Of a stretch of 60,000 nt of DNA, positions 1-12,289 are shown piece after piece; the first letter of the stretch is position 1; each line of letters starts with the position of its first letter. Under the pieces are notes generated by a model. That model was not told the DNA's origin. It worked only from the letters and a program-made list of their open reading frames with translations, and searched no databases. Origin of the DNA: Owenia fusiformis (taxonomy: Eukaryota; Annelida; Polychaeta; Sabellida; Oweniidae); assembly GCA_903813345.2 (NCBI GenBank), contig CAIIXF020000004.1, forward strand, positions 14,455,196-14,515,195, read 5' to 3'. The translations under genes and the position numbers were made by a program.

Positions 1-1059
1 ATGTAATCAAGGAAGCATATTATCCAGTAAGTGATTCCAAAGGTCACATTGGAAAATCTGGAGATATCGAAGCCGTATTTTCATCTTCTTTCAAGAGAAC
101 TGATGTATTTTTAGCCTAGTTGCAGTCGTATTTAGGAGAACACATTGACGTATTGTCATGGTGTCAAGTGGATCAGACAGTATGTAATATGATTAAAATA
201 CGTAAAAAATGCGCCCCTGGATTGTGATAATGGAAATTGAATGGCTGGGTTGGGATTATTAGACATTGTTTCTTTTTAAGTTGGATTATGGTTAGGGATA
301 GTTGGGGTTGTTTTTCCTATGACTGGTACACACTCAATTTTTCCTTTTTATTGGTCTCTCTGTAATATGTGTTGGTTTTTCCCTTTGGCACTTGTGCGCA
401 CATATCCATTATTTGTAGATGTATGATATAAGCCTTTAATTAGGGCTTATATAAGAGAGTGCGACCTTACCTCAAGATGAGATTTTTCTGTGAATCAATT
501 TAAAAATGCCGATATCAACACACTACAATTCTTCTGATAATGACAACAAAATACCAATAAGTAAAAATGCGCCTATTATTGATGATAATGCACCTTCGCT
601 TTGTAGTCTGGGATGCTAATAATGATACTAATTTGAAGTTGATTTATTAAATGACTCGCTATACTTCAAATAGTGATATATATTGGGAGGAATAGCTCCT
701 AGTGGAACGATTTTGTAACCAAGACAATTCCATTACTGTGAAGTCAATGATTTATTTAGTCAAGTCGAACCTTTTGTTTTATTTATTATCTTCTTTATAA
801 GGCCTTTGTCCCCCTAGGTCACTCTGACCGAGTTTTATCTTCCACTCATTTACTTTGTGACAAGATAGTATATTCCTTAAGAGTTCCCTAGGATCTTTCC
901 AATGGTAAAATCCATTTTACTCGAAAATAATATGAAATGTTCTGCATAATTGCGATACAATACGCTTGCCTAGTTTATGAATAGTCGTGTCCTATGTCGT
1001 GCTCTATTTATGCTTTTATGTACTGGCGACGACCATAAATGATGATCATAAATGTTGAC
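1..1059. other. AT-rich sequence, nothing recognised
   Basis: I see no convincing gene, RNA or repeat here. The longest readable stretch near 506-620 is short and stops quickly. It is probably intergenic or heavily decayed repeat sequence. Confidence 0.4.
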
Positions 1060-2130
1060 CGGCTATTACGGACAACTCAACCCCTAGACAACTCGTCCCT
1101 GAACAACTCAACCCCTAGACAACTCGTCCCTGGACACCTCAACCCCATAAACGACTCGTCTCTGGACATCTTAACCCCTAGACAACACAACGCTGAGACA
1201 ACTCATCCCTGGACAACTCAACCCCATAAACAACTCGTATCTGGACATCTTAACCCCTAGACAACACAACGCTGAGACAACTCGTCCCTGGACACCTCAA
1301 CCCCATAAACGACTCGTCTCTGGACATCTTAACCCCTAGACAACACAACGCTGAGACAACTCGTCCCTGGACAACTCAACCCCATAAACAACTCGTCTCT
1401 GGACATCTTAACCCCTAGACAACACAACGCTGAGACAACTCGTCCCTGGACACCTCAACCCCATAAACGACTCGTCTCTGGACATCTTAACCCCTAGACA
1501 ACACAACGCTGAGACAACTCGTCCCTGGACACCTCAACCCCATAAACAACTCGTCTCTGGACATCTTAACCCCTAGACAACACAACGCTGAGACAAGTCA
1601 TCCCTGGACAACTCAACCCCATAAACAACTCGTCTCTGGACATCTTAACCCCTAGACAACACAACGCTGAGACAACTCGTCCCTGGACACCTCAACCCCA
1701 TAAACGACTCGTCTCTGGACATCTTAACCCCTACACAACACAACACTGAGACAACTCGTCACTTGACACCTCAACCCCATAAACGACTCGTCTCTGGACC
1801 CCTAGACAACACAACGCTGAGACAACTCATCCCTTGACAACTCAACCCCATAAACAACTCGTCTCTGGACATCTTAACCCCTAGACAACACAATGCTGAG
1901 ACAACTCGTCCCTGGACACCTCAACCCCATAAACGACTCGTCTCTGGACATCTTAACCCCTAGACAACACAACGCTGAGACAACTCGTCCCTGGACACCT
2001 CAACCCCATAAACGACTCGTCTCTTGACATCTTAACCCCTAGATAACACAACGCTGAGACAACTCAACCCCTGGATAACTTAACCCCATAGTCAACTCAA
2101 CCCCTGATCATGAACAACTCAGGAGTTGAA
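1060..2130. repeat. 79-bp higher-order minisatellite built from 16-bp monomers
   Basis: About 13 tandem copies are present; the marker TCTGGACATC recurs at 1161, 1240, 1319 and 1398, giving a period of exactly 79. Each 79-bp unit splits into five related 15-16-bp monomers: ACAACTCGTCCCTGG, ACACCTCAACCCCATA, AACGACTCGTCTCTGG, ACATCTTAACCCCTAG and ACAACACAACGCTGAG. One copy near 1790 lacks a monomer. The array ends in a small inverted segment, GAACAACTC-AGGAGTTG, near 2113. The 16-bp theme is shared with the arrays at 36248-36373 and 40257-40350. The open frame read through it is an artefact of the repeat. Confidence 0.95.
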
Positions 2131-2331
2131 TTGTCATTTAAGCCCTAACATTGAATATCTTCTGCTGCTCTCTTATATCCAAGGACTCTTTTAGACATCG
2201 TGGGAAGGGATGTAAAAACGACCTCGATATGAAGTAAATTATAGTTATGGTAATCAAAATGTTACATAGTACAGTTTTTCTCGTTTACACATCACAGTTT
2301 TTCTCGTTTTACCGATATAGGGATATACTCA

Positions 2332-3688
2332 GGGACCCAAGTTCTGAGAAACAGCTAGAAAGTGAAAATGGATATTGGAAAGTATTACGCGAGATTTTTT
2401 CAGTTCTTGTTGGAAAATAAGTTACTTTTATGATGTGGGGTGATATCTAGAGTTTGAGACTTGCGAAAATAAGATATCTTTATCTTTATACCCCCCGCCC
2501 TATAATTTTAGGGGGGTCAGAAGAAAATAGACTTTAATTCATAACTTTGGAAGTATATGAGATACAAACTTAATTTTTTCACCAAAATTTATGAAATAAC
2601 ATCAGTAATGAAGAAAAAAATATTTTGAATGAAAAAAAAGCTAATTTGCATAATTTAACCCTTAAACTGCCATAAAAACTAGTAAATGACGAAATGATGT
2701 TATATCACATTTACTGTTATTGCCTTCATATGAAGTTATAACTTATGAAATAATTCCTAAAAATGCATCTATATATGTATAATAAATGTGCTAATTATTA
2801 GAAGTGTATCTTACATAAAGACTGTGAAAAAAATTCTCCCCCTATCCAGATTTTTGAGGGGAGGGGGTCAAATAAAAATGGACTTTAATTCATAATTTTA
2901 AAAGTATATGAGGTACAAACTTAATTTTTTCACCAAAGTTTATGTAATAACATCAGTAATTCAGACAGTAATTCAGAAAAATAATTTTGATACACAAATA
3001 AGCTAATTTGCATAATTTAACCCTTATACAGTCATAAAAACTGTTAAATGACGATGCGATAAAATACGACATTTACTCTAATTGACCTCTCATGAAGTTT
3101 TAACAAATAAAGTAATTCCTAAAAATGCATCTATATATGTATAACAGATGTGCAAAATATTAAAAGTGTATCTTACATAACGACGCTGAAAAAAAATTGT
3201 CCCCCTACCCAGATATTTGAGGGGGTCAAATGGAAATGGACTTTAATTCATAACTTTGGAAGTATATGAGGTACAAACTTAATTCTTTCACCAAAATTTA
3301 TGTTATAACGTCAGTAATTCGGAAGGAATATCTCGATATGAAAATAAGCTAATTTGCATAATTTAACCCTTATACAGTCATAAAAAACGTTATATGACAA
3401 AGTGATGAAATACGAATTTACTTTAATTGACTTCTATGAAATAATTCCTAGAAATACATTTACAACGGGTATGCACAATATAAAAAGGGTATTGTATATA
3501 ATGAGTGTGAAAAAATCTCACACCCTACCCTAATATTTTAGGGTTGGGGGAAGTTAAAAGAAAATAATAAACTTTGATTCATAACTTTGAAATCGTATAA
3601 GAAAGAGCTTATACATGTATTTCTTCGCCAGAATATTGAGAAATCACATCAAGAATGAAACAAATATTACATGGAAACAATATTATAC
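2332..3688 (+). repeat. Left arm of a 16.4-kb inverted repeat
   Basis: Four diverged tandem copies of a ~350-bp unit; the marker GACTTTAATTCATAACTTTG recurs at about 2531, 2881 (diverged), 3239 and 3573. Each unit carries a C-run or G-run block, the phrase GCTAATTTGCATAATTTAAC and AAATGCATCTATATATGTAT. The arm matches 17226-18760 in reverse complement. The homology runs from GGGACCCA at the outer edge to the ATTACATGG block at the inner edge. Family identity is unknown; it could be the ends of one giant element or two oppositely inserted copies. Confidence 0.85.
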
Positions 3689-4100
3689 TAGTAGTAGTAG
3701 TAAATTTATTAATTAAAGTCTAACACACTAAAGATGTTACATTAAGATACATACATGAATTAAAACAATTCCTGGTTGATTCCGACCTATTAGAGACCAT
3801 CGCATGTAACTATTTCACGCCTTTTGACTAACATATTTATCATACATTTTCCAAGTGTCCTTTGAACAGTTTTTTTCATTCATTATTATACAATATTTTC
3901 CTAGACTTGTATACATGTAAAAGTCACTATAGATATCAGTCATTTAGGCAAACAGACTTAATCGTTCATTTTCAAACATATGACATTCTACTTTAAAGTG
4001 AGTTTCTGTCTCCATTGACTGTCCACATGGGCACGATCTCTGGTCTAGGGGAGTTGCGTTATTTTTGTTTATATTTCAATATAAAAACAAACTATCATTG
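3689..4100 (-). mobile_element. LINE 3' end fragment (RT C-terminus)
   Basis: The minus strand from about 4060 to 3960 reads RSCPCGQSMETETHF, then KVECHMFENERL and a stop. This is the C-x-C-G ... E-T-x-x-H-F ... E-C-x-x-F signature at the C-terminus of many non-LTR reverse transcriptases. Downstream, a TTTATT (AATAAA on minus) and an ACT/CTA trinucleotide tail at 3691-3704 look like a LINE 3' terminus. The RT core is missing. It abuts the inner edge of the left inverted-repeat arm. The companion piece at 16942-17187 may belong to the same insertion. Confidence 0.55.
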
Positions 4101-4194
4101 GATGTATTACACTTGTTTGCAGCATCCACAATGATATTAGAGCATTACCACTAACTATGGATGCATTTTTGGTTTATAACAATTATACATTTCA

Positions 4195-4458
4195 ATGAAT
4201 GCTGACAAACCACTTTTTGAGATTCCAGAGCCAGGGAATGGATTTGGATGTCAAGTGGTTCATATTACTCTTGAGACCATTAAAATGACCAAAAAACCGA
4301 AACTTGATATAACAAAAATCCCAAAGTCATTTTGCACATGCAAACGATACAAGGACAAAGCAATATGTTAAACCACTTGCTCATGTGCCACTGCAGGTAC
4401 AGAATGTTTTGCTGCATGTTCATGCGGCTCAAAGGAAAGTGAGTGTGGACGGGAATAA
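4195..4458 (+). pseudogene. Cysteine-rich (CXC-like) coding remnant with one in-frame stop
   Basis: An 88-codon frame from ATG 4195 is open except for TAA at 4369-4371. The end is strikingly cysteine-rich: C-T-C-K-R, then C, then CSCATAGTECFAACSCG and a final C. The C-x-C, C-x(6)-C-x(3)-C-x-C spacing resembles the CXC-type or short Cys-rich tails of transposon-associated proteins in invertebrates. I infer a decayed exon of a mobile element rather than a host gene. Upstream residues (GFGCQVVHITLETIK) are unassigned. Confidence 0.4.
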
Positions 4459-4795
4459 GTGGATAAACCCAAATATATATGATGACATTTTCACTGCATC
4501 AGGTACCTACAACCTAGAATATGACACCAGTCCCCACAGTGACTCTGAATATGGTTCAATAAACTTTAGAATTGTTATGGTTACCTTTTTAAAGGTTATT
4601 CTGAAACATTGCAAGTTCAATTAAACTCAATTTATTCATACATTTAATCATTATGTGTACACATATTATTAATAATAGGTGGCACCACAGGTGATGCTTA
4701 AATACCCGTACATACAGTATAGTAGTTAAATCATGAAGTATATCATTATGTTGTAAACGAATCAAACCGGAATGTAATCACAAAAGTTAGATTAT
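4459..4795. other. Unassigned spacer
   Basis: AT-rich sequence between the Cys-rich remnant and the first helitron-like unit. No gene is seen; the 79-codon frame overlapping it has no recognisable motif and largely reads past the pseudogene in another frame. Confidence 0.3.
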
Positions 4796-4911
4796 AACTA
4801 GACTTTGGAAATTGAACGAAGTTCAATTTCAGACTCCAGATCTAGACTTTTTTAAGCCCAGTCATCTAAAATAAGCCGAGTCATCCAGAATAAGCTGAGT
4901 CATCTAGAATA

Positions 4912-5090
4912 AGATGGATGGATAAAATAGGAAGGTACGGTAGGATAGGATAGAATAAGAAAGAAGGATAGGATAGAATAGAATAGGAAGAAAGGATATG
5001 ATAGGAGAGGATAGGAAGGATAGGAAGGAAAGGATACGAAGGAAGGATAGATAGGAAGGATAGGGTAGGATAGGATCAGATAGGAAGGAT
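4912..5090. repeat. (GGATA)n-type imperfect microsatellite
   Basis: Purine-rich tract of GGATA/GGAAG/GAATA variants, strongly strand-asymmetric, sitting just inside the first unit where the other units carry a GAGTAAGTAGCT minisatellite. Confidence 0.9.
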
Positions 5091-5139
5091 GGATGAATTT
5101 TTCAATATTTTCTTCTCTACTCTTGACTTTCTATCAGGA

Positions 5140-6160
5140 TACCATCAGATCGATTTTCCGAAATTTCAAAACGCCATAACTTCCGAACCGGAAGTCGGAT
5201 CTAAATTTGATTTAAAGATTCGGATTCCTGATAAAATTATACCCCTAATTCACAACTCATACATTAAATTTGGCGAATTTTTATTTTGACCTACTTTTTG
5301 GACACGCCATAACTTCGGAACCGGAAGTCGGATCCAAATTTGGTTTGCAGATTCGGGTTTCTGAGAAAATTCTATCCTTAATTCATAACTCAAATGTTAA
5401 ATTTGGAGAACTTATATTTTGACCTACTTTTCGGACACCATATCTCAAAAGTGGGTCAAAATACTTTCTGACGGCAAAAGGCTTACGCTATTAGCACACT
5501 CTTGGCTACATGTATACACAATTTCGAAGAATATAATTAAAGTGTAGTGTCAGAATCGCAAAAATAAGAAAAAACTTCGAATTTGACCTAGATTTTGACC
5601 TAGGCATTTTGGTGTCCAAATTTTGAAGCTATGTGGCTTTTGAGGTCCCCTTCTTTTAAAGGCTTTGATTATATGAAGCTGAACTCAGTCTCAGTTTCGT
5701 ATTTTTAACTTCAAAAAAATCTTTTTTCCGATTGACTTAACATGGGCACCAAATTTAGCGATTTTTGAGTTTTCAAAACGTCATAACTTCCGAACCGGTA
5801 GTCTGATCCAAATTTGGTTTTCAGATTCGGAATCCTTAGAAAATTCCCTATAAGACTGATATCCTGGACATTTGATTTGGAGAACTTTTTTTTGGACCTC
5901 GTTTTCGGACACTGATATCTCGAAATCGGTTTGAGATATCAAAAAACTAAATCGACCCTAGCTTTCCTACTTTTTTATAAGGAACACAATGAAAAAAACC
6001 CGGATCGAAAATATTGAAGGACGACTGAGAAAATTGAAAAAAGTGACAAAGTACTCGATTTGACCTAGTTCCTGACCTTTGACCTAGATAAAAATTTGAC
6101 CCAATTTCCCACCAACTAGATACTGAACCTAAATAAACTGTATAATGGTCTTTACTGGAT
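5140..6160 (+). repeat. ~475-bp satellite monomers, block 1
   Basis: Partial and fused monomers recognised by CATAACTTCCGAACCGGAAG, CCTACTTTTCGGACACCATA and TGTCAGAATCGCAAAAATAA. The block ends with the TGACCT-rich terminal segment at about 6060-6110. Confidence 0.85.
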
Positions 6161-6269
6161 ACCTTATAGTTTCTGAAAAAACGGCTACGGAATAATAAGA
6201 ATAATAACTAGATTTGTGAAATTGAACAAGTTCAATTTAAGACTCCAGATTTATTTGACCTAGATAGAT

Positions 6270-6490
6270 CAGTAAAGAGCTGAGTAAGTAACTGAGTAAT
6301 TAGCTCAGTAAGTACCTTAGTAGTAGTTGAGTAAGTAGCTGAGTAAGTAACTGAGTAAAAAGCTGAGTAGGTAGCTGAGTAAGTAGCTGAGTAAGTACCT
6401 GAGTTAGTAGCTGAGTAAGTTGCTAAGGAAGTAATAACTAATTAAGTAATTGAGTAAGTAGTCAAATAAGTAGCTGAGTAGGTAGAGAGG
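6270..6490 (+). repeat. 12-bp minisatellite (GAGTAAGTAGCT)n
   Basis: Imperfect repeats of GAGTAAGTAGCT and variants (GTAACT, GTAGGT). It is followed immediately by monomer arrays. The same tract recurs at 9920-10140 with nearly identical variant order. Confidence 0.9.
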
Positions 6491-6539
6491 TAAAGTAGGG
6501 TATGCAGGAATTTTTGAAAGTATATTTGATCAATCTGCA

Positions 6540-9500
6540 TCGTGAATACTGGCAAGTGCGAATTTCAAACTTCAAAATGGCGTAGAATCTAAACCGGAGG
6601 TCGGATTGCAATTTTAATTTCAGATCCGAAATTCTACCCCTAATTCATAACTCATACTTTAAAATTGGAGAACTTTTTATTTTGACCTACATTTCGGACA
6701 CCATATCTCAAAAGTGGGTCAAAAAACTTATTGACGGCAAAATGTTAACATTATTAGCACACTCTTTGCTACAAGTTTACACAATTTCGGAGAATATCAT
6801 TGAAGTGTAGTGTCAGAATCGCAAAATAAAAAAAACTATGAATTTGACCTAGATTTTGAACTAGGTATTTTGGTGTCCAAACTTTGAAGGAAAGTAGCTT
6901 TTGAGGTCCCCTTCTTCTATGGGCTTTCATTATGTTTAGCTGTACTCATTCTATATCTCGTATTTTTATACTTCAAAAAATTATTCGGTCCCATTGATTT
7001 AACATGGGGCACCAAATTTAGCGATTTTTGAGATTTCAAAACGCCATAACTTCAGAACAAGTAGTCGGATCGAAATTTGGTTTGCAGATCTAGATTTCTG
7101 AGAAAATTCTACCCTTAATACATAACTCATACGTTAAATTTGGAAAACTTTTAACTTTGGCCTACTTTTCGGACACCATATCTCAAAAGTGGGTCAAAAT
7201 ACTTTCTGACGTCAAAACGCTAACACTATTAGCATACTCTTTGCTACCTGTATACAAAATTTTAAAGCAAATCATTTAAATATAGTGTCAGAATCGCAAA
7301 AATAAGGGAAAACTATAAATTTTACCTAGATTTTGACCTAGGCATTTTGGTGTCCAAATTTTGGAGCTAAGTAGCCTTCGAGGTCCCCTTCTTTAATAGA
7401 CTTTCATTATATTAAGCTGTACTCAGTCTATATCTCGTATTTTACACTTCAAAAAAATCTTTTTTCCCATTGATATAACATGGGGCAGCAAATTTAGCGA
7501 TTTTTGAGCTTTCAAAACACCATAACTTCCGAACAGGAGGTCGAATCAAAATTTGATTTGCAGATTCGGATTCCTGATAAAATTCTACCCCTTATTCATA
7601 ACTCATACGTTACATTTGAAGATTTTTTTATTTTGACCTACTTTTGGGACACCATATCTCAAAAGTGGGTCAAAATACTTTTTGACGGCAAAAGGCTAAC
7701 ACTATAAGCACACTCTTGGCTACATGTATACACAATTTCGAAGAATATAATTAAAGTGTAGTGTCAGAATCGCAAAAATAAGGAAAAGCTTTGAATTTGA
7801 CCTAGATTTTGACCTAGGCATTTTGTTGTCCACATTTTCAAAATTAGAAGGTTTTGAGGTCCCCTTCTTTTATGGGCTTCCATTATGTTTAGCTGTACTT
7901 AGTCTATATCTCGTATTTTACACTTCAAAAAAATATTTTTTCCCATTGACATAACATGGGGCACCAAATTTAGCGATTTTTGAGCTTTCAAAACGCCATA
8001 ACTTCCGAACCGGAAGTCGGATCGAAATTTGGTTTGCAGATTTGGATTCCAGAGAAAATTCTATCCTTAATTCATAGCTCATACGTTAAATTTGGTAACT
8101 TTTTATTTTGACCTACTTTTCGGACACCATATCTCAAAAATGGGGCAAAATACTTTCTGACGGCAAAAGGCTAACACTATTACCAGACTCTTAGCTACAT
8201 GTATACAAAATTTCGAAGAATATAATTAATCTGTTGTGTCAGAATCGCAAAAATAAGGAAAAACTTTGAATTTGACCTAGATTTTGACCTAGGCATTTTG
8301 GTGTCCAAATTTTGAAGCTAGATGGCTTATGAGGTCCTCTTCTTTTAAAAGCTTTTATTATATTTAGCTGAACTCAGTCTATATTTCGTATTTTTCACTT
8401 CAAAAAAATCTTTTTTCCCATTGACTTACATGGGCACCAAATTTAGCGATTTTTGAGCTTTCAAAACACCATAACTTCCGAACAGGAGGTCGAATCAAAA
8501 TTTGATTTGCAGATTCGGATTCCTGATAAAATTCTACCCCTTATTCATAACTCATACGTTACATTTGAAGATTTTTTTATTTTGACCTACTTTTGGGACA
8601 CCATATCTCAAAAGTGGGTCAAAATACTTTTTGACGGCAAAAGGCTAACACTATAAGCACACTCTTGGCTACATGTATACACAATTTCGAAGAATATAAT
8701 TAAAGTGTAGTGTCAGAATCGCAAAAATAAGGAAAAGCTTTGAATTTGACCTAGATTTTGACCTAGGCATTTTGTTGTCCACATTTTCAAAATTAGAAGG
8801 TTTTGAGGTCCCCTTCTTTTATGGGCTTCCATTATGTTTAGCTGTACTTAGTCTATATCTCGTATTTTACACTTCAAAAAAATATTTTTTCCCATTGACA
8901 TAACATGGGGCACCAAATTTAGCGATTTTTGAGCTTTCAAAACGCCATAACTTCCGAACCGGAAGTCGGATCGAAATTTGGTTTGCAGATTTGGATTCCA
9001 GAGAAAATTCTATCCTTAATTCATAGCTCATACGTTAAGTTTGGTAACTTTTTATTTTGACCTACTTTTCGGACACCATATCTCAAAAATGGGGCAAAAT
9101 ACTTTCTGACGGCAAAAGGCTAACACTATTAGCAGACTCTTAGCTACATGTATACAAAATTTCGAAGAATATAATTAATCTGTTGTGTCAGAATCGCAAA
9201 AATAAGGAAAAACTTTGAATTTGACCTAGATTTTGACCTAGGCATTTTGGTGTCCAAATTTTGAAGCTAGATGGCTTATGAGGTCCTCTTCTTTTAAAAG
9301 CTTTTATTATATTTAGCTGAACTCAGTCTATATTTCGTATTTTTCACTTCAAAAAAATCTTTTTTCCCATTGACTTACATGGGCACCAAATTTAGCGATT
9401 TTTGAGCTTTCAAAACGCCATAACTTCCGAACGGGAAGTCGGATCAAAATTTGGTTTGCAGATTCGAATTCCTGAGAAAATTCTACCCTTATTTCATAGC

Positions 9501-9730
9501 TCATATGTTAAATTTGGAGAACTTTTTGGTTTTGACCTACTTTCAGGACGCCATATCTCAAAATCGCTAAGAGTAATCAAAAAACGGATGGCATACTCTC
9601 GATTTGTTTTTTTCTAAGCTACAAGTAGAAAGTAAGATGAAGTAGTTACGACAAACAACAACGAAGATAATTGACAGAATGTTGATTTGACCTTGATTTG
9701 ACCTAGTTCTTGACCCTTGACCTAGATAAA
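6540..9730 (+). repeat. ~475-bp satellite array with a 949-bp higher-order duplication
   Basis: The phrase around TTTCAAAACGCC recurs near 7021, 7500, 7976, 8449, 8925 and 9398 (spacing 473-479). The dimer 7500-8448 is repeated almost perfectly as 8449-9397: the 67-codon chance frames at 7504 and 8453 are identical and exactly 949 bp apart. The last monomer switches to a different 3' half (about 9550-9730), ending in the TGACCT-rich block. The short frames through it are repeat artefacts. Confidence 0.95.
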
Positions 9731-9852
9731 AATTTGACCTAATTTCCCATCATCCCAGGTACTGCCCCTAGTTGATCATGTAAGCAGCTTAAAGTAAATT
9801 CTTTTAGTTGGTGAGAAATCTGGGAAGGAGGAAGATTCTGAAAGAATAATAA

Positions 9853-11127
9853 TAACTAGATTTGTGAAATTGAACAAGTTCAATTTAAGACTCCAGATTT
9901 ATTTGACCTAGATAGATCAGTAAAGAGCTGAGTAAGTAACTGAGTAATTAGCTGAGTAAGTACCTTAGTAGTAGTTGAGTAAGTAGCTGAGTAAGTAACT
10001 GAGTAAAAAGCTGAGTAGGTAGCTGAGTAAGTAGCTGAGTAAGTACCTGAGTTAGTAGCTGAGTAAGTTGCTAAGTAAGTAATAACTAATTAAGTAATTG
10101 AGTAAGTAGTCAAATAAGTAGCTGAGTAGGTAGATAGGTAAAGTAGGGTATGCAGGAATTTTTGAAAGTATATTGAATAGGTGAATACTGGCAAGTGCGA
10201 ATTTCAAACTTCAAAATGGCGTAGAATCTAAACCGGAGGTCGGATTGCAATTTTAATTTCAGATCCGGATTCCTGAGGAAATTCTACCCCTAATTCATAA
10301 CTCATACTTTAAAATTGGAGATTTTTTATTTTGACCTACATTTCGGACACCATATCTCAAAAGTGGGTCAAAAACTTATTGACGGCAAAATGTTACATTA
10401 TTAGCACACCCTTTGCTACAAGTATACAAAATTTCGGAGAATATCATTGATATGTAGTGTCAGAATCGCAAAATAAAAAAAAACTATGAATTTGACCTAG
10501 ATTTTGAACTAGGTATTTTGGTGTCCAAACTTTGAAGGAAAGTAGCTTTTGAGGTCCCCTTCTTCTATGGGCTTTCATTATGTTTAGCTGTACTCATTCT
10601 TTATCTCGTATTTTTACACTTCAAAAAATTATTCGGTCCCATTGATTTAACATGGGGCACCAAATTTAGCGATTTTTGAGATCTCAAAACGCCTAAACTT
10701 CAGAACAAGTAGTCGGATCGAAATTTGGTTTACAGATCTAGATTTCTGAGAAAATTCTACCCTTAATTCATAACTCATACGTTAAATTTGGAAAACTTTT
10801 TACTTTGGCCTACTTTTTGGACACCATATCTCAAAAGTGGGTCAAAATACTTTCTGACGGCAAAACGCTAACACTATAAGCATACTCTTTGCTACCTGTA
10901 TACAAAATTTTAAAGCAAATCATTTAAATATAGTGTCAGAATCGCAAAAATAAGGGAAAACTATAAATTTGACCTAGATTTTGACCTAGGCATTTTGGTG
11001 TCCAAATTTTGGAGCTAAGTAGCCTTCGAGGTCCCCTTCTTTAATAGGCTTTCAGAATATTAAGCTGTACTCAGTCTATATCTTGTATTTTACACTTCAA
11101 AACATCTTTTTTCCCATTGCCATAACA
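9853..11127 (+). repeat. 1.3-kb direct duplicate of 6204-7480
   Basis: Starting at the AATAATAACTAGATTTG head, the sequence repeats 6204-7480 at an offset of about 3649. This includes the hairpin, the 12-bp minisatellite with the same variant order, and two monomers. Differences are small indels and substitutions, so the duplication is recent compared with divergence among monomers. Confidence 0.9.
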
Positions 11128-11145
11128 TGGGGCACCAAATTTAGC

Positions 11146-12060
11146 GATTTTTGAGCTATCAAAATCACATAAATTCCAAACCAAAAGTCGGATTGAAATT
11201 TGGTTTGCAGATTTGGATTCCTGAGAAAATTCTACCCTTAATTCATAACTCATACGTTAAATTTGGAGAACTTTTTAGTTTGACCTACTTTTCGGACACC
11301 ATATCTCAAAAGTGGGTCAAAATACCTCCTGACGGCAAAAGGCTAACACTATTAGCACACTCTTGGCTACATGTATACAAATTTTCGAAGAATATAATTA
11401 ATCTGTAGTGTCAGAATCGCAAAAATAAGGAAAAACTTTGAATTTGACCTAGATTTTGACCTAGGCATTTTGGTGTCCAAATTTTTATGAAAAGAAGGTC
11501 TTGTGGTCCCTTTCTTTTATGGGCTTCCATTATGTTTAGCTGTGCTTAGTCTATATCTCGTATTTTACACTTCAAAAAAATATTTTTTCCCATTGAATTA
11601 ACATGGGGCACCAAATTTAGCGATTTTTGAATTTTCAAAACGCAATAACTTCTGAACCGGAAGTCAGATCGAAATTTGGTTTTCAGATTCGGAATCCTGA
11701 GAAAATTTCCTATAAGACTGATATCCTGGACATTGGATTCGGTGAAATATTTTTTGGACCTCGTTTTCGGACACTGATATCTCGAAATCGGTTTGAGATA
11801 CCAAAAAACTAAATCGACCCTAGGTTTTCTACTTTTTTATGAGGAACACAATGAAAAAAACCAGGATCAAAAATATTGAAGGACGACCGAGATAATGGGA
11901 AAAAGTGACAAAGTACTGGATTTGACCTAGTTCTTGACCTTCGACCTAGATAAAAATTTGACCTAATTTCCCATCATCCCAGATACATTCCCTAGTTAAT
12001 CATGTAAGCAGCTTAAAGTAAGCTCTTCTAGTTGGTGAGAAATCTGGGAAGGAGGAAGAT
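11146..12060 (+). repeat. ~475-bp satellite monomers, block 3
   Basis: The first monomer (about 11146-11620) is shared with 13097-13572, including the private variant TTTTTATGAAAAGAAGGTC at about 11485 and 13433. The block ends with the TGACCT-rich terminal segment at about 11926-11965. Confidence 0.85.
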
Positions 12061-12099
12061 TCTGAAAGAATAATAATAAAGAAAACTGGCAAAAGCAAT

Positions 12100-12125
12100 A
12101 GACTCCAGATTTTCATCTGGAGTCT
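12100..12125. repeat. Hairpin AGACTCCAGAT / ATCTGGAGTCT
   Basis: Perfect 11-bp inverted arms with a short TTTC loop, at the junction of two helitron-like units. Identical to the hairpins at 16422-16615. Confidence 0.9.
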
Positions 12126-12289
12126 AATAACTAGACATGTAAATTGAACAAGTTCAATTTAAGACTCCAGATTTAAAACTTTTTTTAAGCTGAGTCATCC
12201 AAAATACTGTAAGCTGAGCCATTCAGAATAAGCTGAGTCATCTAGAATACAGACATTTAGACAACTCTTAAGTAAGTTATCTTCGTCTC

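Noticed and set aside
1039-1260. 73-codon open frame in the minisatellite
   Set aside because: Frame is kept open only by the repeat; sequence reads as repeat translation.
1060-2130. TTAACCCC/TAACCC-like phrases suggesting telomeric repeat
   Set aside because: They occur once per 79-bp unit with different flanks; there is no (TTAGGG)n run.
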